Positions 1 through 13,781 are shown, counted from the stretch's first letter. The stretch: 64,000 nt of DNA from Cercis canadensis (GCA_003255065.1 QAOA01005801.1:964367-1028366), one strand, 5' to 3'. The notes: generated by a model not told the origin, from the letters alone. Numbers and translations are program-made.

Positions 1-2148
1 TACTATATATCTGGCATCACTAACATTAAGGGATTTGGCTGTTAGGATATTTTTTTTCTTCTAATTAATAAGTGTTTATATATAGTGGGTATTATTCTTT
101 TTTGGTATTTTTAACTACAATTTTGAATTCGAACACAGAACTCACAAACATTGACGACGATCTCATAAATACCACTCAACTACAAACTGTTTGGTATATA
201 TAGAAGTGTCATTCTGATCTTTTGATTTTTGTGTAAAGGTATTGAAACAAAACAATGATCAAAGAAGAGAAGCAGAGACTAAACCAGACCATGAATTAAC
301 CCAAATTAACTAAAACGTATGGCCATTACTTTGCTCTTGAAAAGGTCTAGCACACAACAATTACTGAAAAAACATAAACCAAACCATTACGTATACTCAT
401 AACTTTTTCCTTGAAAAGATGCTTGTTTTACCACATATATGCACGCATTGTCATTCTTCAAACTACTTTACTTAATTACTATTTTGAACACAAATTCTCG
501 TAATCTTTTTCAAAGCAACTATTTTTTATGCGGAAAACTGTATAGCACTTTTAGAAATTTATTTTATTGAGTTGTGGTAGCATGTGATCCCAACCCTCTT
601 GTGTGGACCTCACATGCCATACTCTATAGACAGTAGGTAACCTATCCTTAATATTTTATACATATTTTTGGGTCAATGGTATCAATTTTTAATTATGTTA
701 TACCTATCTTTGCTTTACATTTTTTTTTTTTGAAAGAATTTGGTATATATACCATTGATCATGGAGGACATATTCTTTATTGTGATTATTCTCATTGCAA
801 CTCTAAAGATAATGTCATATATCAATATCAATATCATTATTATGATGTTTATCTTATGTCTACCACCCCTTATCCAATCATTTATCATATAATGTTTATC
901 TTAATTAGTATACTAATAAAAGCTTGTGGGGTCAGTAGAGTTAGGCACAGAATGTTTACATGCATGAACACACATAATATAATGTTGTTTATACATTCTT
1001 TGTGTGGGGTAAGTATGGACTTGACCATAATATTCAGACCAAAAAAAAAAAAAAAACTGTAGTGGTGACTATTCAGAAGTTGAGTGGCAGAAGAAAGAGC
1101 TAGGGACCAATAAAAGAGACAAAAAATAAAAAAACTCACTTATTCTGCAAATAGAGTCACGGGATTTGATCCTTTTCATAGTGCTATAGTCAGTGCAAGT
1201 TACATCACGAGGATGAATTTTTTTAAGTCATTGATAAACACCCAATGACAATAGGTTTATTTTGTACCATTTGCAAGTAAAGTCTCCATATTTGGTAGGT
1301 AGAGAGAACCTTCAGAAACTGTCAAACATTTTGACTGCCATATTTCTCCCTCCCTGCTAACCCTCTCTTTATTTTCTCCATAATCATAAATGAAGACCAA
1401 GAAATTTAACTATGAAAATATGTTTATTTAGTCCTTAACTCTTAAGGGGTTATTAAGTGGTTGTTTAATGTCAAAAAGAGCAGCTTTCTTGGTGTATTGG
1501 TAATTATGAATGATGTGCAAAACATGCATCACAGCCGGCTCTAGAAGAAAGAAAAGAGATGCTCTCGTCCGTGACCAAACTTCAATTTACAAACAAGAAA
1601 TGCTAAATTCATAATTTTAATGTCACTTAAAAGTTTAAACTATTAATTAAAGTATATAAACTCGATATGAATTGTGATATAGCAAAATCCATATTTGACA
1701 AAGAATAAAAATAAAAATGACCTAAAGGTTTGAATTTATGAGTTCACGCAAAGTATCTAGATCCCTGGGTACTAGACAAATTGTAGAGATGAATATGAAA
1801 TATAGATCGTTTTGGTGTTTTGCTTTTTGTTTTTTTATTTTCCAAAGTTATGGCAAATAATATTATATATATATAATTGATGAATATGATATATATAGTA
1901 GCTATATAGTATAATAGGTTAGTCCAAGTGAGACGGGGAGTGCCACCCACTGAGTCTAACTGCGTGTTAAACTCACTCACTCATCTGCCTCATTCTAGCT
2001 ATCTCGATAAAGTAATATCTGTGTGTTGGGTTTTAGTTCTGACTAGTTATAACCCCAGCGTCCAATCGACGTGGAATCCAATCATGAAACCCATTCTCTA
2101 TCTTGTTAGCCAAACCAAATTAAACCCTTTAAAATACGCAACTCCCTC
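1..2148. other. Gene-free upstream region
   Basis: No coding stretch with convincing composition or splice structure is visible; open frames here are short and AT-rich. The segment around 95-190 resembles a degenerate dispersed motif found again near 59.63 kb and, inverted, near 2.9 and 44.6 kb. The last few hundred bases before 2149 probably contain the promoter of the xylosidase gene. Confidence 0.6.
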
Positions 2149-2156
2149 TATATAAA
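2149..2156 (+). promoter_or_regulatory. TATA box of the beta-xylosidase gene
   Basis: A TATATAAA match lies 89 bp before the ATG at 2245, in a CT-rich leader context typical of plant core promoters. Transcription would start roughly 30 bp downstream. This is sequence match only. Confidence 0.6.
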
Positions 2157-2244
2157 CACCCGAAACCACTCTCCTCTTCACTCATTCACATTCACAACCT
2201 CGCATAAATAAGAAAAAAAAAATTAATAGCTATCTAATGCTATT

Positions 2245-5200
2245 ATGGCTTATTTGAATAGCTATAGGAGAAGAAACTACGATTCTCATTCTGTGAGTTT
2301 CTGCTTAGTAGTGCTTCTGTTGGGTCTTGTACTGTGTTTTGGTGTTGGGGAAGGGAGGGTGCCATTTGCATGCGACCCCAAGAATGGGTTGACGAGGAGC
2401 CTCAAGTTCTGCAGGACGACCGTGCCGATTCACGTGAGGGTGCAGGACCTCATCGGACGGCTGACATTGCAGGAGAAGATACGGTTGATCGTGAACAATG
2501 CCATTGCGGTGCCCAGGTTGGGTATTCAGGGATATGAGTGGTGGTCGGAGGCGCTTCATGGCGTCTCTAATGTGGGCCCCGGCACCAAGTTCGGTGGGGC
2601 CTTCCCTGGGGCCACTGCTTTCCCTCAAGTCATCACTTCTGCTGCTTCCTTCAATGAATCCCTATGGCAGGAAATCGGACGGGTGAGAATTTATTCCATC
2701 CAGTCAATTTTAGCTATTTATCTAATAATTAAGATTCCCTAATTTCCCTTTTCTAGATATTTTGCATTCACAACTTTCACAAATGATATTGGATTTCTTT
2801 TCTCAATACAAATATCCCTTTTCTTTTTTTAAAAAAATTTCATTATAGTATATATTAATTTTAATATCAAATATATGTGGTTGATGATCAATTGAAATGA
2901 TTCTTCTTAAAGTTTGTGAGTTTTGTATTTGAATTCAGAGTTGTAATAAAAGTAATTTTAATAAAAAAATATTTAACCAAAATAAGTTGTCAATTTTTTT
3001 TGCCAAAATCAGATGGTTTACTTACTTTTTATAAAATTCACAAAATATAATATCTTGATAATTCAACACAATTATACGTACAAGAGTAACCTCATGATAG
3101 ACAGTAAAAAATGAGTTTTCATAAATAACAGCAGTGGCTAGGTATTGTTTCTATATTATGTAATAAAGATATGAGCAAAACTTGAATCTTCCCTAGTGAG
3201 AGGTAGTATAGTTTACACCTTTTCATTTTTCTATTTAAATAGTCCAAAAGGTTATTTATAATAATAAGTATAGAAATAAAAAGATTCTGCTAAATTAAGA
3301 AATATCACGGTAGTCACTTTTGTTCTCAAGTATGTATATGCTGTATCACATGTGCCTTGCATGCATTGGAATATGTATTATATCTAACAGTTGAGTCAAC
3401 TTTATGATTCAGAAAAGGACAATGATGTTGAAAAATCATCTATATTATGACTCTGCCTAAATCAAGTCCAATACGCCATTATAACATTATTAATAAGAAA
3501 ACAATAGTGTCATCAAATGGTAGTTTAAGTTGTCCTTGTCCCTGCTTCGGTGGTTAAGTCTTCCATGACATCATTAATTTAAACAAGTACTAAGATGGGT
3601 ATAATTGAGCTTTTATTGGGAATTATTCATTTGTTGTCTTTCATTTACACACCAGACAATATAGAGAAAGGTTCCATTATAAATTAATTGTAGTAGCTAA
3701 ACAGTCATGCAAGCTTTTATTCTTATTGTTTCTTAAATTAAATTCTATATATTTTTCTCTAATTGTTTTGTTTTTTTTTTTTTTTTTTTTTATATTGCAT
3801 ATAGTATAATACAAAATTGTTTTCCTGCAAGTTATATAGCATAACTGCAGAAGGCAGTCTTAGAGAACTGAAAGTGACCCAACAATAGGTCGTGGATGTT
3901 GGTCCACTCAGACCCCAACTTGCACAAATTTTAAATTTGCGTACACATTTTAATTACGGCCATTTTTTTTGGGTGATTGTGGCTAATGGCTATGCATGTT
4001 GGTGCTTTAAATATCATTTATTTGCTTTTTCTATAACGATATTGAGAAGCAGATAGTCACTAATCACTTTTGCTATAGATTAGATATATTATTGGCCCGT
4101 GAAGTCTTTTTCTTAATTAAAACAAAGAGCTTTAGGAGAAACTTCAAAATAAAAAAGTTGTTCTTTTGGTGAGATTATAAGAAAAGAAAATATGACGTTT
4201 TGATTCCCAAAGACTTGTCAAAACATGAAAAGCATTGCTTGCTTGTATTTGTACAAACGTCAGTGTTAGTTTCGTTGGTTAGCCAAATGACAAGGAGAAA
4301 CAAAATAAGGTTCCATGTGATTTTACTTATGAATTACATGAAAACATTTTATGGTGCAGGTGGTGTCTGACGAAGCAAGGGCCATGTACAATGGAGGAAT
4401 GGCTGGTTTGACATTTTGGAGCCCTAACGTGAACATATTCCGGGACCCGCGTTGGGGGCGAGGCCAGGAGACTCCCGGCGAAGACCCAGTTTTGGCCGGA
4501 AAATATGCCGCCAGATATGTCCGGGGACTCCAGGGGGATGGGGCAGGGAACCGGCTCAAGGTTGCTGCTTCTTGCAAACACTACACTGCTTATGATCTTG
4601 ATAATTGGAATGGCATAGACAGATTTCATTTCAATGCTAGGGTATGTATGAACAAGTCTTTTATTTATGTAAAATTATTTATAGGAAAAAGTGGAAAATT
4701 TATTCGATTTAATTATATGGAATGTGAATTTTTAGGTCATTGTGGTTAGTAATTAGTGTATGATATGTACATGACACTTTCCGCTTGTGCATGTCGTTAT
4801 TATCATTTACAGCCCATGGACATATCGATGCAACTACACATAAGACTTTAGTTTCTCTTTGGTTTTTTCTGGGCCAAATGAGTAAATTTCTGTTATATGC
4901 AAATGATGCAAGTTGTTGAAAAGGACTTGCACCCACTTGCAAAGAGTTTTCGAACTACCTCATCAGCACGCCCATGCACTGTGCACCAGCAAATTAAGTC
5001 TCTTGTTTCTTCAGCTATTAGTCCCTTAATTTATTGAATTGATTTGATACTCCTATCCAACAAATACAATCCGAGCTGGAAATGTGATTGTTTTTTCAAA
5101 TGGACATTTTCAGCCCAAATGAGAGGACAAGGTGTGTGACGAGGGCATTTTCATGGGCCCAAATGAAACATTTCTCGTTATGGATGTGTGCAGGTTAGCA

Positions 5201-7125
5201 AACAAGACCTGGCAGATACGTATAATGTCCCATTCAAAGCCTGTGTGGTGGAAGGGAGAGTGGCCAGTGTCATGTGCTCCTACAATCAGGTCAACGGCAA
5301 ACCCACCTGCGCCGATCCCGATCTCCTCCGCAACACTATCCGTGGTCAATGGGGACTCAACGGGTGAGTTAATAGAATAATGTTATTTACACATTAATTG
5401 GTTGCATCTCGAGTTTTATGCACTCTCTTACACTTTGGTTATTATATTTAGGTACATAGTGTCGGACTGTGATTCAGTTGGGGTTCTATATGACAACCAA
5501 CACTACACAAGAACACCTGAGGAAGCAGCAGCAGGTTCAATTAGAGCGGGCCTGGACTTAGATTGTGGGCCGTTCTTGGCAATCCATACAGAATCGGCTA
5601 TAGGGAAGGGGCTTCTAACCGAGAATGATGTGAACCTTGCCTTGGCAAATCTTGTAACAGTCCAAATGAGATTGGGCATGTACGATGGCGAACCATCAGC
5701 CCAACCATATGGAAACTTGGGCCCAAGAGATGTTTGCACTCCGGCCCATCAACAACTCTCCCTTGAGGCAGCCAGACAGGGTATTGTTCTACTGCAAAAT
5801 AAAGGAAACGCACTGCCGTTATCCCCTGCGCGCCACCGCACTATAGCAGTAATTGGGCCCAATTCCGATGCTACTGTTACAATGATAGGAAACTATGCTG
5901 GTAAACCGCGTATCCATCTTCTATCATTAACTTGGCCCATTTTTAATGAATTATACTATATTAACTAATTTTTATTTTCGTAGGTGTGGCTTGTGGTTAT
6001 ACCTCGCCGTTGCAAGGGATTGCTAGGTATGCTAAGACCATTCATCAAGCAGGATGCAGAGACGTTGCTTGTGGAAACAACCAGCTATTTGGGCGGGCCG
6101 AGATTGCAGCAAGGCAGGCTGACGCGACGGTGTTGGTAGTGGGCCTTGACCAATCCATAGAAGCAGAATTCAGGGACAGGGTTGGGCTTCTTTTACCTGG
6201 ACACCAGCAAGAGCTTGTATCAAGGGCAGCCAGGGCTGCAAGAGGCCCAGTTGTTTTGGTCATCATGTCTGGTGGGCCTGTTGATGTCTCTTTTGCCAAA
6301 AATGACCCTAAGATTAGTGCCATTTTGTGGGTTGGCTATCCAGGCCAAGCTGGTGGAACTGCCATAGCTGATGTTCTTTTTGGCACAACTAACCCAGGTA
6401 GATGTATTACTTTTTGAGTAACAAATATGTTTTCTCTCATAATTTCTCTCCATTCTAGGGCTTATTTCAATATCACTACTCTAAAAAGTATAGCTAATGT
6501 TTTTGCTTGGGCTTATTTTGTAGGAGGAAAGCTTCCTATGACATGGTACCCACAAGGGTATTTGGCTAAAGTGCCCATGACAGACATGGACTTGAGGGCA
6601 AACCCAGCAAGAGGGTACCCAGGAAGAACCTATAGATTCTACAAGGGTCCAGTAGTGTTTCCCTTTGGACATGGGCTAAGCTACAGCAGATTCACCCATA
6701 GCTTAGCCGAAGCCCCCAAAGAGGTCTCTGTTCCCTTTGCTACCCTTTATGCCATGACTAACATCTCAACCATATCAAGCAAAGGAGTGAAGATGAGTCA
6801 CATAAATTGCGCTGCACTACAACTAGGATTGCATGTAGATGTGAAGAACGAAGGCACGATGGATGGCACTCATACCCTTCTCATCTTCTCAACCCCGCCG
6901 GCCGGAAAATGGTCGGCGACTAAGCAACTAGTGAGCTTCCATAAAATTCATGTACTTGCTGGCTCAAAGCAACGAGTCAAAGTTGATGTTCATGTGTGCA
7001 AGCACCTCAGCGTTGTGGACAAGTTTGGAATTCGAAGAATTCCAATGGGAGAACATGAAATTCACATTGGTGATAGTCTCAAGCATTCAGTTTCTATCCA
7101 AGCTCCGGAACAAATCAAATTTTAA
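2245..7125 (+). CDS. GH3 beta-D-xylosidase / alpha-L-arabinofuranosidase (BXL type)
   Basis: Six exons join in frame to a 784-residue protein: 2245-2682, 4360-4641, 5194-5363, 5452-5900, 5984-6397, 6524-7125. Plant BXL proteins are about 770 residues. A basic N-terminus and a hydrophobic core near residues 18-36 form a secretion signal. The GH3 N-terminal barrel carries the motifs [31 protein letters not shown] and [12 protein letters not shown]. The expected nucleophile is Asp302 in the SDCDSVG motif at the exon 3/4 junction. The GH3 C-terminal domain follows ([16 protein letters not shown], then GYPGQAGG), and a fibronectin-III-like tail ends at QIKF. The family removes xylose or arabinose from xylan and arabinan side chains in the apoplast. 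Intron 1 is large (1677 bp). Family assignment is firm; which BXL paralogue it is cannot be settled here. Confidence 0.95.
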
Positions 7126-7264
7126 ACATAAACTATCAACAAAGTTGATAGATCATATACCTTGTAAGTTTTACCATAGACTTTACTCTTCACTTCTTCA
7201 ACTACCAAAATTGATGAAATAGAAGAATAAAAGCCAAAGAAAGGAGAAACTGTATCATTGCAAG

Positions 7265-7408
7265 TGTAAAATAAGGAATTTAGGGTGACATATTTGTAAG
7301 TGAATTATAGTTTAAGCAAGTGTGCCATTATACTACAATTGTAAAATAATGTATATATGGGGTAACATATTGGTAAGCCAATTATATGCAAGCAAGTGTA
7401 CCATTTAT
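7265..7408 (+). repeat. Imperfect tandem duplication in the 3' flank of the xylosidase gene
   Basis: Two adjacent blocks of about 70-76 bp, starting near 7265 and 7341, share the order GTAAAATAA, GGGT(A/G)ACATATT, GTAAG, ATTATA, CAAGTGT(A/G)CCATT. They lie 140-280 bp after the stop codon and so may fall within the 3' UTR. Confidence 0.6.
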
Positions 7409-8850
7409 GTTGAAAAGTGTTGAATAAAACAAGTTAAAGTTTTTATCCATTTCCATTCGACTTGTCAACTCAAAATTGAATGATATGTATGCTCCAGCCA
7501 AACAAAATAAGTGGGGTTCAGTTTTGTTGTTCTTCGCTTGCACCCTTATTCCTAGACATCTTACTTGTGTTACAAGGCATTCCTCATAAATGTAACCAAC
7601 CATCCCCCAATGACCTTAAATGTCAATTCCTTGAAAAACAAATTCACTATCATTTTTTTTCCTCCAAAAATTTAATAATTGAGCTTTAAATTTGATAGTT
7701 TAATTTATAGGGGAAATATAATTTTCATGTTCATGATAAACCCAAGTATATAGATATAATCGCTTTCTAAAAGTTGATTTTTTCTCAGTTCATGGTGAAC
7801 TATCATTGTCGGTTATGCAGTTTGGTACTCATTATGTAACTTTCTTAGGAGTGGTAGATATTTCTTTCAATGGATTAACGATATGGACTTTGATTAACAA
7901 TTATTTCTGTATTATTTAAAATTTAATCAATATGTGACTTTAGTATTTGGATTAAAAAAATCGTAGTGGTCTTCAATGATTTTGTCCTTTTCATGAATCA
8001 AAATTCCTAATTAATTAAACACAATAAGATATCTTTTTCTTCATCTCTCAAGTAAAGTTCTCTTGGAGAAAATATGATCACGTGCTAGAGGGTAGGAATA
8101 ACATTTACATTTTACTATATTAATTTTAATTTTTTTTATGAGTAAAATTATTTATAATTATTATACTTATTTATTTTTATTATTATTATCATGGATCTGT
8201 TTTTTGTTTTATTTAAATAACTCTTTTATGTTGCAAAAATTACAACTAGTTATTGCATAAAATGATTGTGGGTAGAAAGATTAACATATTTTATCGACAA
8301 ATAATTAAATATATTGCGTAATTTTGTAGTGGTGGAAGTGTCGGTAATGTAGATGATTGGCATGTGAGAAAATGTAGGGTGTGGATATGAGATGGACCAA
8401 TAGATGGTGATATTCTAACGGCTTAAACTACAACATCCAATAGCTTTTTAGCCCTTATTTTCTTTTTCAATTTAAAATGTATAAAAATAATAACAAAGAA
8501 TTTTCTTTTGTTGAAATTTAGTTTGTTGGGTTATAATTCATCGCCTTTTACCTACTTTTTGCTCAAAAAGAGAAATTAAAGAAAAAATGGAATTGAAAAA
8601 AGAAAAGTCTGCTATCCAATAGAAATTGACCACAAAACACCTCTCTATTCAGTAGCAGTAGTATCCACCCTTCTCTCATCTTATAACGTCTTTCGGATTG
8701 GATATTGATTTTATGCAAATTTTGATTCTAATTACTCACTAACTGTAACTTCTTTCTTAGCCTCTCCATGGTATAAATGCAATCTCTTGGCTTATGTAGA
8801 TACCATATTCTTATCTAACCCTCTCACTCAACCCTCTCTACCTCATTCTT
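7409..8850. other. Intergenic region between the xylosidase and endosulfine-like genes
   Basis: AT-rich, with stops in all frames and no recognisable gene or mobile element. The final 200-300 bp should contain the promoter of the next gene. Confidence 0.5.
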
Positions 8851-8851
8851 T

Positions 8852-8858
<7 letters not shown>

Positions 8859-8883
<25 letters not shown>
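8859..8883 (+). repeat. CT microsatellite in a 5' leader
   Basis: A run of about twelve CT units lies in the probable 5' UTR of the endosulfine-like gene. It is followed by a likely leader intron, with donor AAG|GTAAAT at 8918 and acceptor CACAG ending at 9205. CT tracts are common in plant leaders. Confidence 0.6.
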
Positions 8884-9223
8884 TTGCCCTGCATCTCTTC
8901 CTTCCTCTTACTACAAGGTAAATATCAAAATCCTCTCTTTATGCTTCTTTTTTGCTTTTCTTGTTTTTCACTGCCTTCATATATAATTGGGTATTGCTTT
9001 TGGAAACCCATTTCATTGCTGCTATTCCTTGCTTCATTGGGACAGTGCTTTGCTAATTGTTACTACTCTCTCTGTTTCTGAGATCCCCCTCTCGCTGCTT
9101 CTCTTAAACTCAATTTGAAGGTGGTTACCCTTTTAGAATTTGAAGGTTTATCTCTCATTAATTTACCTTTCAATTATATATGGCTCATCATTTGGTATTC
9201 CACAGGTAAAGTGAGAAGCTGAG

Positions 9224-12200
9224 ATGGCAGACAGCAACAGAGGAGAGGACTATTTTGCTACCCAGAACCTTGAGGTATGGGTGCCCATCAATTCCAACCT
9301 TCTTCCCCTCTCTGTCTTATGTTGTTGCCATCAATGGGTACCGTACCCTTCTCAAATATCTCTTCTTTTTTTGGCATATTAAGAAGTCGTTATTATGGTA
9401 ATTGCCGTTTGAACCTAAAACTTCTACACAAATCCCCAACTACTCCATCCAAATATATATATATGACTTGTAATATTTTTGTTGATTTCTTTTCTTTATA
9501 TGGAGCATTGAATATGATTTCGAAATTTGATGAATGATAAAGACAAAGTTAATAATTATTTGCATTTCAAAATCTTTGACATTAAGACAATTACCAAAAA
9601 CCAGCAATGAAATATCATGGTTTTAGGTAATTGTGTGATNATTAAGGAGTCGTTATTATGGTAATTGCCGTTTGAACCTAAAACTTCTACACAAATCCCC
9701 AACTACTCCATCCAAATATATATATATATATGACTTGTAATATTTTTGTTGATTTCTTTTCTTTATATGGAGCATTGAATATGATTTCGAAATTTGATGA
9801 ATGATAAAGATAAAGTTAATAATTATTTGCATTTCAAAATCTTTGACATTAAGACAATTACCAAAAACCAGCAATGAAATATCATGGTTTTAAGTAATTG
9901 TGTGATGTAGGGCCAAAGACACGTAGAGGAAAGATACTAAAATAAAAAGAGAAATATTAAACATACAATTTTTTTTTCACACTTTTTCAACTCACTTTAA
10001 TTTGAGCTCTTACCAAAAATGTTAGAAATAAACATAATTCAATTTCTATAATACAATTTAATTAAACTCATAACAATGACACAAAATATGAATATTGGAA
10101 TAACGTGACTAACACGCTCAAATAGAAAAAATATATATATATATAAAAAGAATCTAATGGCACATCCAACTGTCTCTCTGATTGAATGACAGAAGTGCAC
10201 GTGTCTATGGTCCATGGTGTACATACATGGTACCCCTGTACCCTCTCTATTTTTCTCTGGTCATCATGCTGTCATGTACTTCTATTCTCTTCTCTTGTCA
10301 AATAATCATGATAATATTCACATGCATGTTATTTGGCTTATTATGAACTATTTTTGGCTTAAATTTTCGAATTTTTATTTATATGAGAGAAAAACTATGA
10401 AATTACCTATTTGTCTTCTTGTTAATTAGCATTAACATTTTATTCTTAAGATATTCGGGTGTGGGTAGATATTTTATATTATGAGCTTGGAAGTGTCCGT
10501 TTAACGGGCCCTACATGAAACGGCTAGTACCATGACACGACGAGAGTTCGTAGACTTTTTGGCTCACGTTTTCTTCAGTTCAGTTACTGTAGTGTACTGT
10601 TTCTACTGTTGTGCACTTTATGAGGTGTAATCGATGATTCAAAAACACAGCTAATTTTTAATTTGTGATAAAATTTGGGTAGATAGAATATAACAAATTT
10701 TAAATAGGGCTAATTTAGATTTTGCTAAAAAAAAAAAAAAACTATGTATATATCATAATTTATTTAATTATGTTTGAGTTATTTTATACATGCACCAATC
10801 TTATATAGTCGGTAGAATATGAATTTATGAAATTTTATTTAATTTTTTAAATCAAACTCAAATTCTCGTTACATGTGTTCAATAAAATTCAATGTGATAT
10901 GTGTAAAAATTATAATGTGGCGTGTGGTGTCGGCAAGATTCAGTTACGTATTTAGATTTGAGAGTATCATAAGCTCACAACATTAATACCTAAATGGTTG
11001 TTGGGCTGTCAAGCAAATCATGTGGACTTTGTTTCCTCAAGTAAATGAACTGTCCTAGAATATTCTCGGCTTTCTTTTCTAAAATAAATGATGATTAAAA
11101 TTAATTTCTTCTTATATTACTTCATGCATGATCATTAATTATATAGTATAGTATTTAATTATTTATAATAGGACCTTTTTTTTTTTTGCTACTAGAAGTG
11201 GACATAACATAATATTAGGTTTACTTTAGGGCAAGATAGATTTAGTCCCTTAAAAAAGAAATATAGAATTAGTCAAACGTAATCTTATGTAATTAGAAGC
11301 ATTCCATGAACTCACTTATGAAGAAAGAGTGGTTTTTTTTTTTTTTTTTTTATCTATAACAAAATGATTATAATTGAAGATGTTACATATAGTTTTATAT
11401 TTATAACATATCACGATGAGCTAGTGAAATTAATCCGATTCTAAATAATTTACATAACATGCAAAGTGCGTGTAAATTAGGGAGTGAAATTTGATTCTAA
11501 AATTCAAAAGAATAATTAATTAACACCTATTTTTTCAATTAACTTTTTTCTTTTCTTTTTTGGAATTAATAGCAGCAAACAGGTACGGGAAACAAGTACG
11601 GAGGGCTTGTTCCTAAGAAGAAGCCTTTGATATCGAAAGTAAGCTCAAAACAAGCATTCATGTTGTTTGGATTAAAATTCATATATATTACTAATTAAAC
11701 ATATTCTAATTGAATTTCTTCTTTTTTGTCTCTATGAATAATAAGGATCATGAACGAGCATTCTTTGATTCAGCAGATTGGGCATTATGCAAGGTATATT
11801 AATTTATCCTATCTTTAAAATAAAATCTGCTTAATTTCTGATGTTCTTGTACACACACTTCTTCGATTAAACTAACAAAACCTCAATTAATTATATATTT
11901 CATTTATGATTATAATTTTCTGGATTCTAAGCAGCAAGGTGCTGGAGTGAATCAAAAATCTACTGCAGCTGTAGAGACCTTACGACCAAAATTACAGGTA
12001 CATATTTTAGATTTTTATTAATCTCGATTTCTTTTATTTATTTATTTTGGTTCTGATTCTTTTTTAATTTTAGTATAATTAATTCATGATCAAAAAAATT
12101 CTGCATAATTAATTAGCCACTTTTGCTCTTTGTTTTTTCAGAGAACACCACACCAGCAGCTTCCGCCAAGAAGACCTACTTGTATATCTGGCCAAGATAG

Positions 12201-12327
12201 TCTCGTGAGTTATTACTCCAATCATATATTACACTTTATTCAATAATGTATTACAGTAAATATATTATTTATGAGCTAATTTTATATGTATCTATATTTT
12301 TCGTCTATTTTCTTGCAGGGAGACTAG
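9224..12327 (+). CDS. Endosulfine / ARPP19-family PP2A regulator
   Basis: Six small exons give 98 residues in frame: 9224-9274, 11576-11638, 11746-11793, 11935-11997, 12142-12204, 12319-12327. The core reads KYGGLVPKKKPLISKDHERA then FFDSADWALCKQG, followed by LRPKLQRTP and a basic proline-rich tail. FDSADW corresponds to the FDSGDY motif of animal ENSA/ARPP19, whose serine is phosphorylated by Greatwall to make a PP2A-B55 inhibitor. Plant members are also annotated as cAMP-regulated phosphoprotein 19-related or negatively light-regulated. The acceptor of exon 2 is a tandem TAGCAG: using 11573 instead of 11576 adds one Gln. The ATG sits just after a probable leader intron. Intron 1 (2.3 kb) contains an N with a duplicated flank. 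No other family fits the FDSADW core. Confidence 0.88.
9378..9906 (+). repeat. Near-identical 262/266-bp direct duplication split by an N (intron 1)
   Basis: The copies 9378-9639 and 9641-9906 differ by a few substitutions and by the length of a TA run. They flank a single N at 9640. This looks like two contig ends, possibly two haplotypes, placed in series rather than a real tandem repeat. Confidence 0.8.
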
Positions 12328-13781
12328 ATTCAACAAGTGTTCAAAGGAGTTGCTCAATCAACTTTTATTTTACAAATGATTTTTTTTTTTGTGGAGATGA
12401 ACAAATGATCTTGTTATGTTCATGAACTGATGTAGATTACAATTGGGTGAATGTTTTCAATAATTGGTAGCTCAATAAATTAGTCCATTTCCATTTTATT
12501 TGGAAAAAAGAGAAAAGTTTAACCATTCACTTGCGCAAATGCATGGTTGGAGAAAAAGGGGAGTTTTGGCTACATTGAACCATAACTCATGGTTTCTAAA
12601 TTCTTGACATTATATAATTAATTGATTGCTTATCTAGTTAACCTAGTACTCATGGTTCTGACTCTAGTTGAATATTCTTGAACCGTGAATTAATTATTCT
12701 TCCTGTTAATGACTTGTTCAGACGTTTTCAGAACATTGAAAGAAATCCAGAAATAAGTACAAACTTGAGAGAAGCAAACCTCTCAAGTCTGCAGATAAAG
12801 TCCTCAATTATTCTACTTGGAAGAACATTTTTAGTTTACATTCAGGGTATCTCTACACCTTTTGAGTATGAGACTAATCATTGTTCGGTATAGGAACAAC
12901 AACTGGTAAATCTCTCTTAACAAATGCGGCTCCAAAATTCAAACTCAGGATTTTGGCTTAGAATGCTTTGGGACTCAATTTGCTTCCATTGAGTCAACAC
13001 TTTGTTGGACTACTTAGAAGAACATGAACCGACAAATGTCATTTTTTATAATCATACAAGGAAAAAATTTCACAACCGAGAATTAAGCTATAGATGAATA
13101 AAAAACATATATGATAATAAGCAAATTAACTTGAGAAAAGTGAATACCCATTGGATTTGCTGTCATTGGTTCAAAATGGGCTGAGGTATAAAACACTGTC
13201 AATTTGTTAGTTCCATGTATTCATTTCACGCATGATAACTACTTATATAAAACTATAAACAAAATCTTCGGCAATAAATATGTAAATGTATAAATTTTCA
13301 CCGTCACAACATTTGCCCCTGCTTGAAAGGAAACCATATGCTCCTTATAGCAAGTGACACATATTTTTAGGTTTGATTTATTTGACTCGAGCAGAGATAA
13401 GTTGGTTACTTGCACTACAACCACTTCCTCTTTGTTAGTCTAGTCTTCTCCCTTTCCCTAGTTTTACCTTGGGCAGAGACTAAACCATGAAGGTTTTCCC
13501 TAATTTGCATGAGTCAATTTTATACTTGCAGGCGAAGTTTGATTAGAAAAATGTATCTAAGTATCAGGAATATTCAACACACATGCACATTTTGTTAAGT
13601 TGATTAAGAAAACAGATTAATTGAATTGGTAGGTAATGTTGGTCACTCATAATTGAATTAACATGGGATTTAGCAACTAACTACTCTATGCTACTTTCTT
13701 GGGTAACACTGCATTGCTATATAACGTATTCCAATTGAGCCTTTTCTTTTCCATAACCTCAATCATCCACAAACTTTAACA
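12328..13781. other. Intergenic region
   Basis: It holds the 3' UTR of the endosulfine-like gene and the promoter of the next gene. No further gene is seen; open frames here have no recognisable motif. Confidence 0.5.

Noticed and set aside
676-1062. 128-codon plus-strand frame upstream of the xylosidase
   Set aside because: AT-rich, His/Tyr/Ile-heavy translation ending in a Lys run from poly-A; no homology recognised and no promoter context.
2305-2628. Minus-strand frame opposite exon 1 of the xylosidase
   Set aside because: A shadow frame created by the codon bias of the real exon; the sense strand has clear GH3 motifs.
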